A DNA stretch of 64,000 nt, taken from assembly GCF_000152885.1 (NCBI RefSeq), contig NZ_CH672407.1, forward strand, positions 188,411 through 252,410. The letters run 5' to 3'. The notes beneath the pieces are model-generated. The model saw nothing but the letters and a program-made list of their open reading frames with translations, ran no database searches and was not told the DNA's origin. The stretch is from Idiomarina baltica OS145 (GTDB lineage: Bacteria > Pseudomonadota > Gammaproteobacteria > Enterobacterales > Alteromonadaceae). The translations under genes were made by a program, and so were the position numbers. Positions 37,423 to 46,218 of this stretch are shown piece after piece (the stretch's first letter is position 1; every line of letters starts with the position of its first letter).

Positions 37423-38688
37423 CTAATTCATTGCAGTTTCGTTAACACGCGCTTGATAGTCAACTTGGCTTTTTGCATATCGTTGCCATTGCTGAGCTGC
37501 CGCCTTACTCTCTGGAAACTCAAGCGCTTTAGCAAACGCCTCGACGGCTTGTTCGTATTGACGTTGGTTGACCGCGGCCATACCTTGCAACAACCACAAG
37601 TTACCCGCATTACGTACTTCGCCTTTTTCAAGTGCCTGTTTAGCTAACGCCGTCGCACGCTGATTCTTATCCAGATTGAGTGCAACGTGTGCTGCCTGCG
37701 CTAACATTTCGCCATCTTCGCTGACTTCGTCAGCCCACAAATAGGCATCCAACGCTTGCTGATATTCACGCGCCTGCATCAAGCTTTGCGCATAAAACTT
37801 GCGATTAGCCAGGTTTGTCTCAATCTTGTTAGCGTCAAAACCGTCTTTCATGATCTTCGCCGCTTTGTACGGTAACTGATTAATATAGTAAACCTGCGCA
37901 AGATTTCGCAATTCTCCAGCCGTATCGATAAATCCTTGCTGGTTTGCAGCTTCAAGTACTGCCAGTTGCTTCTTAGTCTGATCAAGTTGACCGTAAACTC
38001 CTGCTAGTTGTAGCCAATATTCTGGTTTACTGTAGAGTTTTACCAAGCGCTCAAGCACAGCCGCCACTTGCTCAGTTTGCTTTAGTTCATAATGAATAGC
38101 TCGAGCGAGTATCAACCAATTTTCTTGAGGTGCTTTATCTTCCTTGTCAGCGGCCGCAATGGCTTTCTGAATAAATGGCAAGGATTCCGCATAACGCTCT
38201 GCTTGATACAGTGCCTGGGCTTTTAGGACCCAAGCCTTACTAAGCTCATCCGCCTTGGCCACGTTTTCCCATCGATCGAGGTAATCCAGCGTTTCTTGAA
38301 AATTCCCCTCAGTTAAGCTTAACTGAGCCAAGCTGAACAGCGTATTTTTTCTGAGCGACTCCGGAATGGGTGACTCTTGAACCACCTTTGCAAAGTAGTC
38401 AATCGCCTTGTCGACTTGTTCATTATCGTAATAAGTATAACCATAGAAGTTCCAAAGCATCGCACGTTCATAGCTATTCATACTATCCGCACGATCCTCA
38501 ACCGACTTCAACGCAGCCAAGCCAGCTTGCACGCCATTATCTTCAGCTTCTTGTTGAGCACGAGCTAATTGGCTATACACTTTTTCACGCAATGCGGGTA
38601 CACGCTCTGTTGTCTGAGCCAGTACAGGCTGAACGAGCGTCGTACCTACAACCCAAGCAATTACGCCACTTAATAGAAAATGTTTCAT
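37423..38688 (-). CDS. TPR-repeat protein at the end of the TonB operon
   Basis: A 421-residue periplasmic protein: signal peptide ending QPVLAQ, then tetratricopeptide-like repeats over nearly the whole length (for instance AMLWNFYGYTYYDNEQVDKA, KAWVLKAQALYQAERYAESL, LWLLQGMAAVNQRQYEQAVE). In this class of TonB cluster a TPR protein follows tonB in many marine gammaproteobacteria. Its role may be as a scaffold between TonB, TtpC or receptors, but this is not established. It follows tonB by 13 bp and is the last gene of the operon. Confidence 0.9.
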   Translation of the reverse strand: MKHFLLSGVIAWVVGTTLVQPVLAQTTERVPALREKVYSQLARAQQEAEDNGVQAGLAALKSVEDRADSMNSYERAMLWNFYGYTYYDNEQVDKAIDYFAKVVQESPIPESLRKNTLFSLAQLSLTEGNFQETLDYLDRWENVAKADELSKAWVLKAQALYQAERYAESLPFIQKAIAAADKEDKAPQENWLILARAIHYELKQTEQVAAVLERLVKLYSKPEYWLQLAGVYGQLDQTKKQLAVLEAANQQGFIDTAGELRNLAQVYYINQLPYKAAKIMKDGFDANKIETNLANRKFYAQSLMQAREYQQALDAYLWADEVSEDGEMLAQAAHVALNLDKNQRATALAKQALEKGEVRNAGNLWLLQGMAAVNQRQYEQAVEAFAKALEFPESKAAAQQWQRYAKSQVDYQARVNETAMN

Positions 38689-38701
38689 TGCTCACCTCAC
38701 C

Positions 38702-39304
38702 TTAATTCATTTCGAAGGTCATACGGTTACGCACCCCTTCGACTTCTACCGGCTCACCGTCGATAACGCGTGGCTTATACTTAAACTTAAGTACGGCTTC
38801 CATGGCTGAGTCTTCAAATATGCCTTGAGGTTCTGCCTCGACAACAACCGGATTTTTCACTGAGCCTTGCTTGGTGACCGTAAACTCGACTACCACATAG
38901 CCCTCAATGCCACGTTGAAGTGCACGACGCGGGTAAGTTGCCTGAACCTTAACGATGGGCAAGTACTCACCATCGCTCGCTTGTAACGAGGCGCCATTGC
39001 CAATATCCGCACTGGCACTGACATCAGCGCTGAAGTCATAAGACCCCGAGCTATCTGTATCAACGTCTGAGCTCATATCGGGTTGTGGTAAATCTTCCGG
39101 TGGCTGTTCAGGTTCCGGCGGGCGTTCGGGCTTGCGCTCTTTTTCCTGCACCTGCTCAGGTTCCGGCGTACGCACGAAGTCCAAGACACTGCCCTTTACC
39201 GGCTCCGACATCGCGCCCTCACCCGAGCTAATTAATGACTGCATTAAATAGAACAGCCCGATGGTGACTGCAGCGGCAACTAATAGCGCGGCAATATATC
39301 TCAT
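38702..39304 (-). CDS. tonB: TonB energy-transducing protein (TonB2 type)
   Basis: A 200-residue TonB. An N-terminal anchor helix (residues 3-25) is followed by a proline/glutamate-rich linker (about 45-75, with PEPEQ and PERPPEPEQPPED), a Ser/Asp-rich stretch and a C-terminal TonB domain with YPRRALQRGIEGYVVVEFTV and FKYKPRVIDGEPVEVEGV. The short linker and its place after ExbBD, with TtpC and DUF3450, mark the TonB2-type system of Vibrio and Alteromonadales. It transmits proton-motive force to TonB-dependent receptors. It is 2 bases from exbD. Confidence 0.95.
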   Translation of the reverse strand: MRYIAALLVAAAVTIGLFYLMQSLISSGEGAMSEPVKGSVLDFVRTPEPEQVQEKERKPERPPEPEQPPEDLPQPDMSSDVDTDSSGSYDFSADVSASADIGNGASLQASDGEYLPIVKVQATYPRRALQRGIEGYVVVEFTVTKQGSVKNPVVVEAEPQGIFEDSAMEAVLKFKYKPRVIDGEPVEVEGVRNRMTFEMN

Positions 39305-39306
39305 AG

Positions 39307-39714
39307 TTACTGCTCATCCGTTGCTACTGAGACATCGAACACACCGGCAGCTCGTGCGGCATCCATAACCTCAATCAAGGTCTTAGTGTTTGACTCTTCA
39401 TCGGCCTGAATTACGACTGAGCCTTGTGGATTCTCTGCATAAAGGCGTTCGATATTCGCCTGAACCGCGCGTAAATCAATCTGACGCTTGTTAATCCACA
39501 CTTCATTCGAGTCACTGATTGCAACCAAAATATTGGCGCGATTCTTTTGCACAGCTGTAGCGGCATCTGGGCGGTTAACATCAATGCCCGACTCTTTTAC
39601 GAATGAGGCTGTCACAATGAAGAAGATCAACATGATAAAGACCACGTCGAGCATCGGCGTCATGTCGATAGCGCTCTCTTCTTCTTCAACTAAATTGGCA
39701 AAATGCTGTTTCAT
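39307..39714 (-). CDS. exbD: ExbD family biopolymer transport protein
   Basis: A 135-residue protein with one transmembrane helix (DVVFIMLIFFIVTASFV) just after the conserved IDMTPMLD, whose Asp is the proton-carrying residue of the ExbB-ExbD motor. The periplasmic domain follows, with VVIQADEESNTKTLIEVMDAAR. It is in tight order between exbB (gap 1 base) and tonB (gap 2 bases). Confidence 0.96.
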   Translation of the reverse strand: MKQHFANLVEEEESAIDMTPMLDVVFIMLIFFIVTASFVKESGIDVNRPDAATAVQKNRANILVAISDSNEVWINKRQIDLRAVQANIERLYAENPQGSVVIQADEESNTKTLIEVMDAARAAGVFDVSVATDEQ

Positions 39715-39715
39715 A

Positions 39716-40246
39716 TTAGTGACGCTCCAATAAAATTCGATCTTCTAATTTCATTCGCTCGCGGCGCGTTGTACGCTGCAACCAAGTCGCGGCAAATACT
39801 CCAGATAATGCTCCAACCATTCCGGCCATGGTAGGGATAGTAGCCTTTGAGACACCCGCAGCCATCGAGCGAGCACTTCCGGTACCTGTTATGGCCATCA
39901 CATCAAACACCTCGATCATGCCGGTCACGGTACCCATCAGCCCAAGCAAAGGACATAAAGCGACTAACGCTTTTATCACCGGCAAATTACCGCCCAGACC
40001 CAGCGCAACACGTGAAATCATCGCTTGGCGGATCTGCTCAGCATTCCAAGACGATTTATCGTCACGCTCTTTCCAACGCTTGCGTGCGTCTTTGACCGCT
40101 TTACGGTGGCCATTGAAAAAGTAAAAAATTCGCTCGAGTATCATCAGCCACATACTGAAGATTAGGATTCCGATGACCAGCAGGACATGCCCGCCGGCCT
40201 CGATGAAATCTCTAATCGCATTGCTGAATTCAATCAGAAATAACAC
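39716..40246 (-). CDS. exbB: ExbB family MotA/TolQ/ExbB proton channel protein
   Basis: A 176-residue protein with three hydrophobic helices. The MotA/TolQ/ExbB core is PVIKALVALCPLLGLMGTVTGMIEVFDVMA, and the final helix region contains SKATIPTMAGMVGALSGVF. It is the small ExbB2-type channel subunit, and the TonB-linked motor contains the ExbD beside it. The gene precedes exbD by 1 base and follows the larger ttpC-like gene by 2 bases. Confidence 0.95.
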   Translation of the reverse strand: MLFLIEFSNAIRDFIEAGGHVLLVIGILIFSMWLMILERIFYFFNGHRKAVKDARKRWKERDDKSSWNAEQIRQAMISRVALGLGGNLPVIKALVALCPLLGLMGTVTGMIEVFDVMAITGTGSARSMAAGVSKATIPTMAGMVGALSGVFAATWLQRTTRRERMKLEDRILLERH

Positions 40247-40248
40247 GA

Positions 40249-41625
40249 CTATTCTCCTCGCTCAGAGCGTTCAGCGATAATGCCTGATGCTTGCTCCTGC
40301 AAAATGTGGATCATGTTTTTACTGCGTGTATGCAACATTGCGAATAGCAACGTCATTGGAATCGCGACGACAAGACCAAGCACTGTGGTCACCAATGCTT
40401 GCGAGATACCACCCGCCATCATTTTCGGGTCACCGGTACCAAACAAGGTAATTGCTTGGAAGGTATTAATCATACCGGTAACCGTACCTAATAGACCCAT
40501 CAACGGAGCGACAACCGAGATGATCTTAATAAACGTGAGGTTGCGGGTGATCTTCGGTACTTCGCGTAAGATGCCCTCACTCAGTTTGAGTTCGAGTGTT
40601 TCTGTATCCGCATCAGGGAACTTGTCTTTAATCAACATGACGCGACCCAACGGGTTGTCTTCTTTCGGTTGTGGCGCTTTAAGTTGGCGCTTTACTTTAT
40701 TGCCAATGAGCATGAGTGATACGAATCGCTCAAGTGCAATCAATAGACCGATTAAGCCAAGCCCAAGGATGATGTAGCCCACAGTTCCACCTTGGTCCAC
40801 CCGCTCTTTTAAGCTAGGCGCCTGTACCAATAACCCAAGAATCGAGCCGCCCGTCGGATCCAAACCAAATGCGACAACACCACTTGAGGCGTCTTGCAAC
40901 TCTTCAGCACTCTCGGTGAAACGTCCTGCCGGTTGACGGACTAATTCAGCGATGTTGCCAGTGGTTGCGTTATATTCAAGGTACGCGCCATCTGCAACAA
41001 GGTTGAATGCCCCAACACGTAAGACATCTTCGACGTCTTTCTCACCATCAGCTTCAGTCACAGGCGCAGAGAACTCGGCAATTTTGCCTGACTCGGTCAT
41101 TTCTTTTTGTAGCGCCAGCCAAACTTTCTCGATATCTTCGATAGACGCCAGTTTAGACGAGTTACTGATTTGCTCAGATAACTGCTTTAGCTCATCAGAA
41201 CGGCCGGGGTACTGGGCTGAAATAACAGAGTTTTGGAAGCTACCCGCAGCATCATTGGTCACTTGCTGTAATACACCAAAGAGTTCTTTCAATGAGCCCA
41301 TGCTTTGAGTCAAGGTATCTTGCAAGTTACCTAGTTGAGTCTCATTGCTTTCAAAGCGTGTCTCTAAGTCTGACGCTTGTTGCTCAAGCGCTTGACGCTG
41401 TGCGATGGCATCGCGCAACATTTGCTTTTGCTCTTGCTCCTGCTGGCGGAAACGCTCTAAGCGAGCTTTGTTTTCTTCCGACTGTGCGTATTTACCTTGC
41501 TGTAATTGCTCAAGTAACTGGTCAAGGTTGATAGGATCTTGCGGCTTAGGTGCCGCTTGCGCGCCAGCTACCAAACCTAATGTTAGTGCTGCGCTGAGTA
41601 TTAACTTGATTGGTTTCATCGACAT
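40249..41625 (-). CDS. TtpC-like MotA/TolQ/ExbB family protein with periplasmic coiled coil
   Basis: A 458-residue protein: signal peptide ending AGAQA, a long helical, Gln/Glu-rich periplasmic region (residues 30-200) with coiled-coil heptads (ERFRQQEQEQKQMLRDAIAQ), a transmembrane helix near 280, and a MotA/TolQ/ExbB domain (VAPLMGLLGTVTGMINTFQA). This is the TtpC protein that TonB2 systems of Vibrio require in addition to ExbB2 and ExbD2. The ATG 41625 has AGGAG 7 bases upstream. It lies between the DUF3450 gene and exbB. Confidence 0.92.
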   Translation of the reverse strand: MSMKPIKLILSAALTLGLVAGAQAAPKPQDPINLDQLLEQLQQGKYAQSEENKARLERFRQQEQEQKQMLRDAIAQRQALEQQASDLETRFESNETQLGNLQDTLTQSMGSLKELFGVLQQVTNDAAGSFQNSVISAQYPGRSDELKQLSEQISNSSKLASIEDIEKVWLALQKEMTESGKIAEFSAPVTEADGEKDVEDVLRVGAFNLVADGAYLEYNATTGNIAELVRQPAGRFTESAEELQDASSGVVAFGLDPTGGSILGLLVQAPSLKERVDQGGTVGYIILGLGLIGLLIALERFVSLMLIGNKVKRQLKAPQPKEDNPLGRVMLIKDKFPDADTETLELKLSEGILREVPKITRNLTFIKIISVVAPLMGLLGTVTGMINTFQAITLFGTGDPKMMAGGISQALVTTVLGLVVAIPMTLLFAMLHTRSKNMIHILQEQASGIIAERSERGE

Positions 41626-41636
41626 CTTGGGACTCC

Positions 41637-42422
41637 TTAATCGGCAGCGTTAGTTGACGCGGTTTTATTCACGACGAGCGGTAGCATCAACATATCGGGA
41701 GCGACCTGCTTACGTGCGATACGGATGGCAGTTTCAACAGCGGGACGATGAGCCTGGTCAAGTTCCATCCACTGCTTACTGTCGTTGTCCCAGATGCCGA
41801 GATGTTGTCCATCGCGCGATTTATAAATCAATGCCACACGACCTACGCGTAAGAAGGTCACGTCTTGAACTTGCCCATCAATGGAATGCTCAGCTGTATA
41901 AGCCTCAATATTGCGACCATAATCTGTCTCAATTTGATAGGCTTCCATAACACGACGGAATTTTTCAGACACGTCCACGTTCGCTTTACTCATCAAATCG
42001 CGCAGACCCGCAATGCGTTCATCACGCTCTTGCTCTAAAAAGGGCACATCGAGTTCGATAAAAGTATCTAACGCATCAACCATGCGAATCATTAATGGAG
42101 TAATCTGGCGCTCCACGTAACTGACCTGGTCAATCGACTGGTTTAAATCAGCCATCTCAACCTGTTGATCATCGATCTGATTTTGAAGTTGGTTGGTGTA
42201 AACTTGCAGACCTTCGATTTCTTTCATGATCTGCTTGTATTGCTGCATGCGTTCTTGCATGGAATCAGAAATCTTGTCTACTGTAAGCTGAGCCTCGCGT
42301 GCAGACTCATTGATATCGGTGGCGTTCTCAACGACTGGCTCTAAGGTTTTATCCTGTGCCAATGCTGAGGTTGATAGAACGCAAGCCATTGCAATGGCTG
42401 TACTTGTCGCTAGCAACTTCAT
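41637..42422 (-). CDS. DUF3450 periplasmic protein, first gene of the TonB2 operon
   Basis: A 261-residue protein with signal peptide ending STSALAQ and a long coiled coil over residues 30-110, followed by a helical DUF3450 region including RVGRVALIYKSRDGQHLGIWDND. DUF3450 proteins are nearly always encoded just ahead of ttpC-exbB-exbD-tonB, and the coiled coil could interact with that of TtpC. Function is otherwise unknown. It follows tandem Pho-box repeats by 49-90 bp. Confidence 0.92.
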   Translation of the reverse strand: MKLLATSTAIAMACVLSTSALAQDKTLEPVVENATDINESAREAQLTVDKISDSMQERMQQYKQIMKEIEGLQVYTNQLQNQIDDQQVEMADLNQSIDQVSYVERQITPLMIRMVDALDTFIELDVPFLEQERDERIAGLRDLMSKANVDVSEKFRRVMEAYQIETDYGRNIEAYTAEHSIDGQVQDVTFLRVGRVALIYKSRDGQHLGIWDNDSKQWMELDQAHRPAVETAIRIARKQVAPDMLMLPLVVNKTASTNAAD

Positions 42423-42470
42423 ATGTGACCCTTTACTTAGGTTGGTGAATTTTTAAACACCCAGATGAAA

Positions 42471-42512
42471 GATGCGACAACTTTAGTGATTTTTCGTGAC
42501 AGCTTAATGACG
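42471..42512 (-). promoter_or_regulatory. Tandem Pho boxes ahead of the TonB2 operon
   Basis: Reading the minus strand, GTCAT, GTCAC, TCAC and GTCGC units recur at 11-base steps. The first two make a near-consensus PhoB box (GTCATTAAGC TGTCACG, 42495-42512). A TAAAGT that could serve as the -10 (42480-42485) starts 11 bases beyond it, nearly the same layout as the pstS promoter. This implies PhoB activation of DUF3450-ttpC-exbBD-tonB-TPR. Confidence 0.75.
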
Positions 42513-42621
42513 TAAATATGTCAACTTTGTGACAACGATAAAGATTGCGTCTATGAGGTGAATCGATTAGTTTAATGAAAGTCTTTAAACTAGGTAAGCG
42601 GCGCTCTAATTACAACTTATT

Positions 42622-44370
42622 ATGGCTTATAAAAGCATATCTTATTCGCTTCTCACCCGCGTTCTGTCCGTTTATTTTTTATTAACGCTAACAGTCACGG
42701 CGGTACAAATCGGTGCAGAGTACTTTGACACAAAACGTGTCCTTGTTGCGGAACTGCAAAACCAACAAAGTACCTTTAATGGATCGCTCACGCGATCGTT
42801 GTGGGAATTTAACACACCTCAAATTGAAACTATTGCTGACGGCTTGATTAGCATTCCGGCGATTGCTGGCGTACTGATAAGAGACGAAAGTGGTAAGCCT
42901 GTTATTCAAATTGGTGAAACACTACCCGTGGATGGTTTACCTGAACGCGCTTCCGAAGGCTATGTGCTACCAGAAGAAAACGGTACTTTCGGTTTTTACA
43001 ACGCGCTTATTTTCGAGTTTTCTGGGCACTCGACTCGCGTTGGTGATGTCTCTTTGTTCACCACGCGCGATATTGCTATCGACCGCATCAAAATTAGTCT
43101 CGCCTTTATCGTTGGTAATGCAATCATCAAAAGTGCTTTCCTGTTGATTTTATTTGGTATTGCGTTCCAACGCATGCTTAACCAGCCGCTAAACGACCTA
43201 ACGCGACAAATCAACAGCTTCCGACTGGATAACTTGGATGCTTCACGCATTAAGCTTGATGAGCGACATAACAACGAACTGGTGTTAATTGAGCAAGCTT
43301 ATAATCAGCTCATCGATAATATTGAGGACTATCAAGAAGATCTAGAGCGGACACAGCATAAACTTAAGTTAGCCAACCGCCAATTAGATGAACAAAATGC
43401 AATTCTCGAGCAAGAGGTTGCGCGCAAGACATCGCGTTTAAGTCAAGTCATGTTAGACCTTGAACAGCGTAAAAATGAGTTGGAAATTCGCCAAGAGAAG
43501 CTAGAGCGAGAAATCAGTCAACGCCGGTCAATGGAGACTAATTTACGTGAGTCGAACGAGCGCCTGCAATCATCGCTTGATCACTTAAAAAATACCCAGC
43601 AACAGTTGATTGAATCAGAGAAGATGGCTTCTTTAGGAGGCTTGGTCGCGGGCATTACACACGACGTCAACACGCCGATCGGCATTAGTGTAACAGCAAA
43701 TTCATTTCTCAAAGAGAAGCTCGAAAACCTTGAGCGCATGCTTAACGATAAAACGCTCACTCAAGCACAATTATCCAAGTATATTGAGGAGAGTCGCGAG
43801 AGCATTCAATTGTTAGAGAATAATCTCAACCGCGCATCAGAGTTGATTAGTAGTTTTAAACAGGTGGCGGTCGACCAAACATCGGATGCGATTCGTGATA
43901 TTGACCTTAAACGCTATATCAATGATCTTGTACAATCGCTTCAGCCACAGTTAAAAAAGCACAATCATCATGTCCATATTGATTGTCAAGACAACCTCTT
44001 CGTACGCTGCGCAGCGGGTGCTCTGTCACAGATATTTACGAATCTTATAATTAACTCCATATTGCATGGCTTCGAAGGTATCAGCGAAGGCGAAATGAAG
44101 ATTAAAATTCGTACCAGCACCGATGATAACGATAACGATAGACTTCATGTGGTTTACTCAGATAATGGACAGGGTATGAATCAGGAGCAGTTAGCCAAGC
44201 TATTTGACCCATTCTTTACAACCAAATTAAACCAAGGTGGGAGTGGATTAGGTACACATATCGTGCGTAACCTTGTCACACAAACATTAGATGGTGAAAT
44301 CACCGCTACAAGCGAGCCAGGTCAAGGCTTAACGTACACATTTTCTTTTCCGATCATTATTTTAAAATAA
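42622..44370 (+). CDS. Orphan sensor histidine kinase
   Basis: A 582-residue membrane kinase: helix 1 at about residues 12-30, a periplasmic sensor of some 125 residues, helix 2 at about 158-180, a linker region and a long coiled coil (about 230-325, rich in Glu, Gln and Arg). The catalytic core has His347 in VAGITHDVNTPIG, N-box IFTNLIINSILHGFEG and G-boxes YSDNGQGMNQ and GGSGLGTHIV. The His box (THDVNTP) is of the type found in kinases that lack a partner regulator gene next door, and none is adjacent. It is divergent from the TonB2 operon. The signal is unknown. Confidence 0.9.
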   Translation: MAYKSISYSLLTRVLSVYFLLTLTVTAVQIGAEYFDTKRVLVAELQNQQSTFNGSLTRSLWEFNTPQIETIADGLISIPAIAGVLIRDESGKPVIQIGETLPVDGLPERASEGYVLPEENGTFGFYNALIFEFSGHSTRVGDVSLFTTRDIAIDRIKISLAFIVGNAIIKSAFLLILFGIAFQRMLNQPLNDLTRQINSFRLDNLDASRIKLDERHNNELVLIEQAYNQLIDNIEDYQEDLERTQHKLKLANRQLDEQNAILEQEVARKTSRLSQVMLDLEQRKNELEIRQEKLEREISQRRSMETNLRESNERLQSSLDHLKNTQQQLIESEKMASLGGLVAGITHDVNTPIGISVTANSFLKEKLENLERMLNDKTLTQAQLSKYIEESRESIQLLENNLNRASELISSFKQVAVDQTSDAIRDIDLKRYINDLVQSLQPQLKKHNHHVHIDCQDNLFVRCAAGALSQIFTNLIINSILHGFEGISEGEMKIKIRTSTDDNDNDRLHVVYSDNGQGMNQEQLAKLFDPFFTTKLNQGGSGLGTHIVRNLVTQTLDGEITATSEPGQGLTYTFSFPIIILK

Positions 44371-44382
44371 AGGCGCTTAATT

Positions 44383-45276
44383 ATGTGGTTTAAAAACGCC
44401 CGCGTATATCGTTTTAGTGACACATTCCAACTACCCGAGGACTTTGAGTCTCAGCTTGAGGCGCAAGCGTTCAAACCTTGTGGACGTCAGGATATGACCA
44501 GTTTCGGTTGGACGTCTGTATTTGGTGCTCAGAGCGATGTTCTGCACCATGCTGTTGAACAAAGCTACTTAGTGTGTGCTCAACGAGAAGAAAAAGTGCT
44601 CCCGGCGGCTGTCATTAACGCAGAGCTTGAGCAGAAGGTCCAGGCGATTCAAGACACCGAGGGTCGTCCTGTCAATGGCAAGGAAAAGAAAAACATCAAG
44701 GAAGATATTACGCACCAATTATTGCCACAAGCATTTAGTAAGTTCCGTCGAACCTGGGCCTATATTGATCTAAAACGTCAACTCGTCATTGTTGATGAAT
44801 CCAGCGCTAACAAAGCGGAAGATTTACTTGGACTCCTCCGTGCCAGTCTTGGTTCGCTCCCGGTAAAACCCATCGCACTCGCAGAGTCGGCGGAAGTGGT
44901 CTTGACCGAGTGGTTGACAAAACAGTCGCTTCCCTCACGCTTTGATTTAGGTGATGAGCTTGAGCTACGTTCTCCCCAAGCTGATGGTGGCATTATTCGC
45001 TGTAAGCAAGAAGACTTAACCCGCGAGGATGTTCAGGCACACGCAACCGCCGGCAAACAGGTCGTGAAATTAGGCTTGGTTTGGAATGAGCGCATCGAAT
45101 GTGTACTCGAAGCAGACTGGGCGCTTAAGCGTATTAAAGCCACCGACCAGTTACTTGACGATCAAGATGATTGGAATGATGCATCGCCTGAGCAAAAACT
45201 AGATAGCGATCTAGCGCTCGTCTCTGCCGAGTTAGGGGCCCTGCTAGATGACTTACTGAGTATGTCAGCTAAGTGA
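44383..45276 (+). CDS. rdgC: Recombination-associated protein RdgC
   Basis: A 297-residue ring-forming DNA-binding protein that modulates RecA. N-terminal MWFKNARVYRFS, then FKPCGRQDMTSFGWTSVFG, the central PVNGKEKKNIKEDITHQLLPQAFSK and a C-terminal region with LRSPQADGGIIRCKQEDLT are all as in E. coli RdgC (303 aa). It starts 12 bases after the kinase stop and may be co-transcribed with it. It overlaps the convergent HDOD gene by 12 bp. Confidence 0.96.
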   Translation: MWFKNARVYRFSDTFQLPEDFESQLEAQAFKPCGRQDMTSFGWTSVFGAQSDVLHHAVEQSYLVCAQREEKVLPAAVINAELEQKVQAIQDTEGRPVNGKEKKNIKEDITHQLLPQAFSKFRRTWAYIDLKRQLVIVDESSANKAEDLLGLLRASLGSLPVKPIALAESAEVVLTEWLTKQSLPSRFDLGDELELRSPQADGGIIRCKQEDLTREDVQAHATAGKQVVKLGLVWNERIECVLEADWALKRIKATDQLLDDQDDWNDASPEQKLDSDLALVSAELGALLDDLLSMSAK

Positions 45277-46164
45277 TGTACGCAAAGCTTGATAACGCTT
45301 CTGGGTGGACTCGTTCTCCCAGAAGTCTTGCACGGGGATAATTTCCCGTTGCTGATATTCAGCTAAGGTCATGGCACCTTCGACGGGTTGTGAATGACCC
45401 GTCAATAGACTCGCGATGTGAACGATATCGCAATAATTTGCCACGAGCGGATCATTTAAGTCTTCGAATCGGCCGCGATTGAAAAAATACGGCACCTTTA
45501 TAAGGTTCGGCGCAAATCGCCAGTGCTCGAGCACACTCACACCTAGACTCCGATCAAAATGCGTAATGGTTTGATTCAGGAACGTCGGATTGGCAAAACT
45601 ATCATCAAATTCATCGGCAATTTTCAGTATTGGCGCCACACCAATGCGACATACCATCCCAGCGAGCAAAGAAACGTCTTGATGTAGCCGGTTACAGTAG
45701 CCGCGCTCATGCAGGTGCTGTGTGACGATAACTGATGCTGCGGCGATGTCACGCGACTCTCTGACAAACTTATCCGCATATTTTTTGACAATATCGTTTT
45801 GTGGATTAAAAACTTGTTCGACCGCCATGGCAACCACCAACGTTCGAATTCGTCGAAGTCCAATTCGAGTGAGTGCTTGCATCAAACTCTCTGCACGAGC
45901 GCGCCCGCTCAAGTAAGCGCTATTGGCGAGTCTGATCAAGCGCGCGCTTAATGCTGTATCATGCTGGATAATTGCGGCAAGGTCATGCAGGTTGGTATCT
46001 GGGTTGATCGTCGCTTCGCGAATACGTTCTGCTGTTTCTGGCAAACCAGGCAGTTTGAGTTGATCTCTTTGTATTCTATCCTCAATCAATAAATAAAGTG
46101 CATTGGTTGCCGTCATGACTCGTTTCCATACCTTATTGGTTACCCAACTTGCGATATTGTCCAC
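45265..46164 (-). CDS. HDOD domain protein
   Basis: A 299-residue cytoplasmic protein whose main part (about residues 30-250) is an HDOD domain, a diverged HD domain lacking metal ligands. It shows LPGLPETAERIREAT, DLAAIIQHDTALSARLIRLAN and RIGLRRIRTLVVAMAVEQ. HDOD proteins serve as signalling adaptors in chemotaxis, c-di-GMP or phosphorelay outputs; a specific role cannot be assigned. It is convergent with rdgC (12-bp overlap) and divergent from the lipoprotein peptidase gene. Confidence 0.9.
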   Translation of the reverse strand: MDNIASWVTNKVWKRVMTATNALYLLIEDRIQRDQLKLPGLPETAERIREATINPDTNLHDLAAIIQHDTALSARLIRLANSAYLSGRARAESLMQALTRIGLRRIRTLVVAMAVEQVFNPQNDIVKKYADKFVRESRDIAAASVIVTQHLHERGYCNRLHQDVSLLAGMVCRIGVAPILKIADEFDDSFANPTFLNQTITHFDRSLGVSVLEHWRFAPNLIKVPYFFNRGRFEDLNDPLVANYCDIVHIASLLTGHSQPVEGAMTLAEYQQREIIPVQDFWENESTQKRYQALRTSLS

Positions 46165-46218
46165 ATCGCATTAAATTATCTTAACTCATTTTACTACTAT
46201 ACTGACAAAGTTAAACTT

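Noticed and set aside
40280-40777. 165-codon plus-strand frame antisense to the ttpC-like gene
   Set aside because: Lies wholly inside a well-supported gene on the other strand; composition is that of a reverse-frame shadow and it has no recognisable domain.
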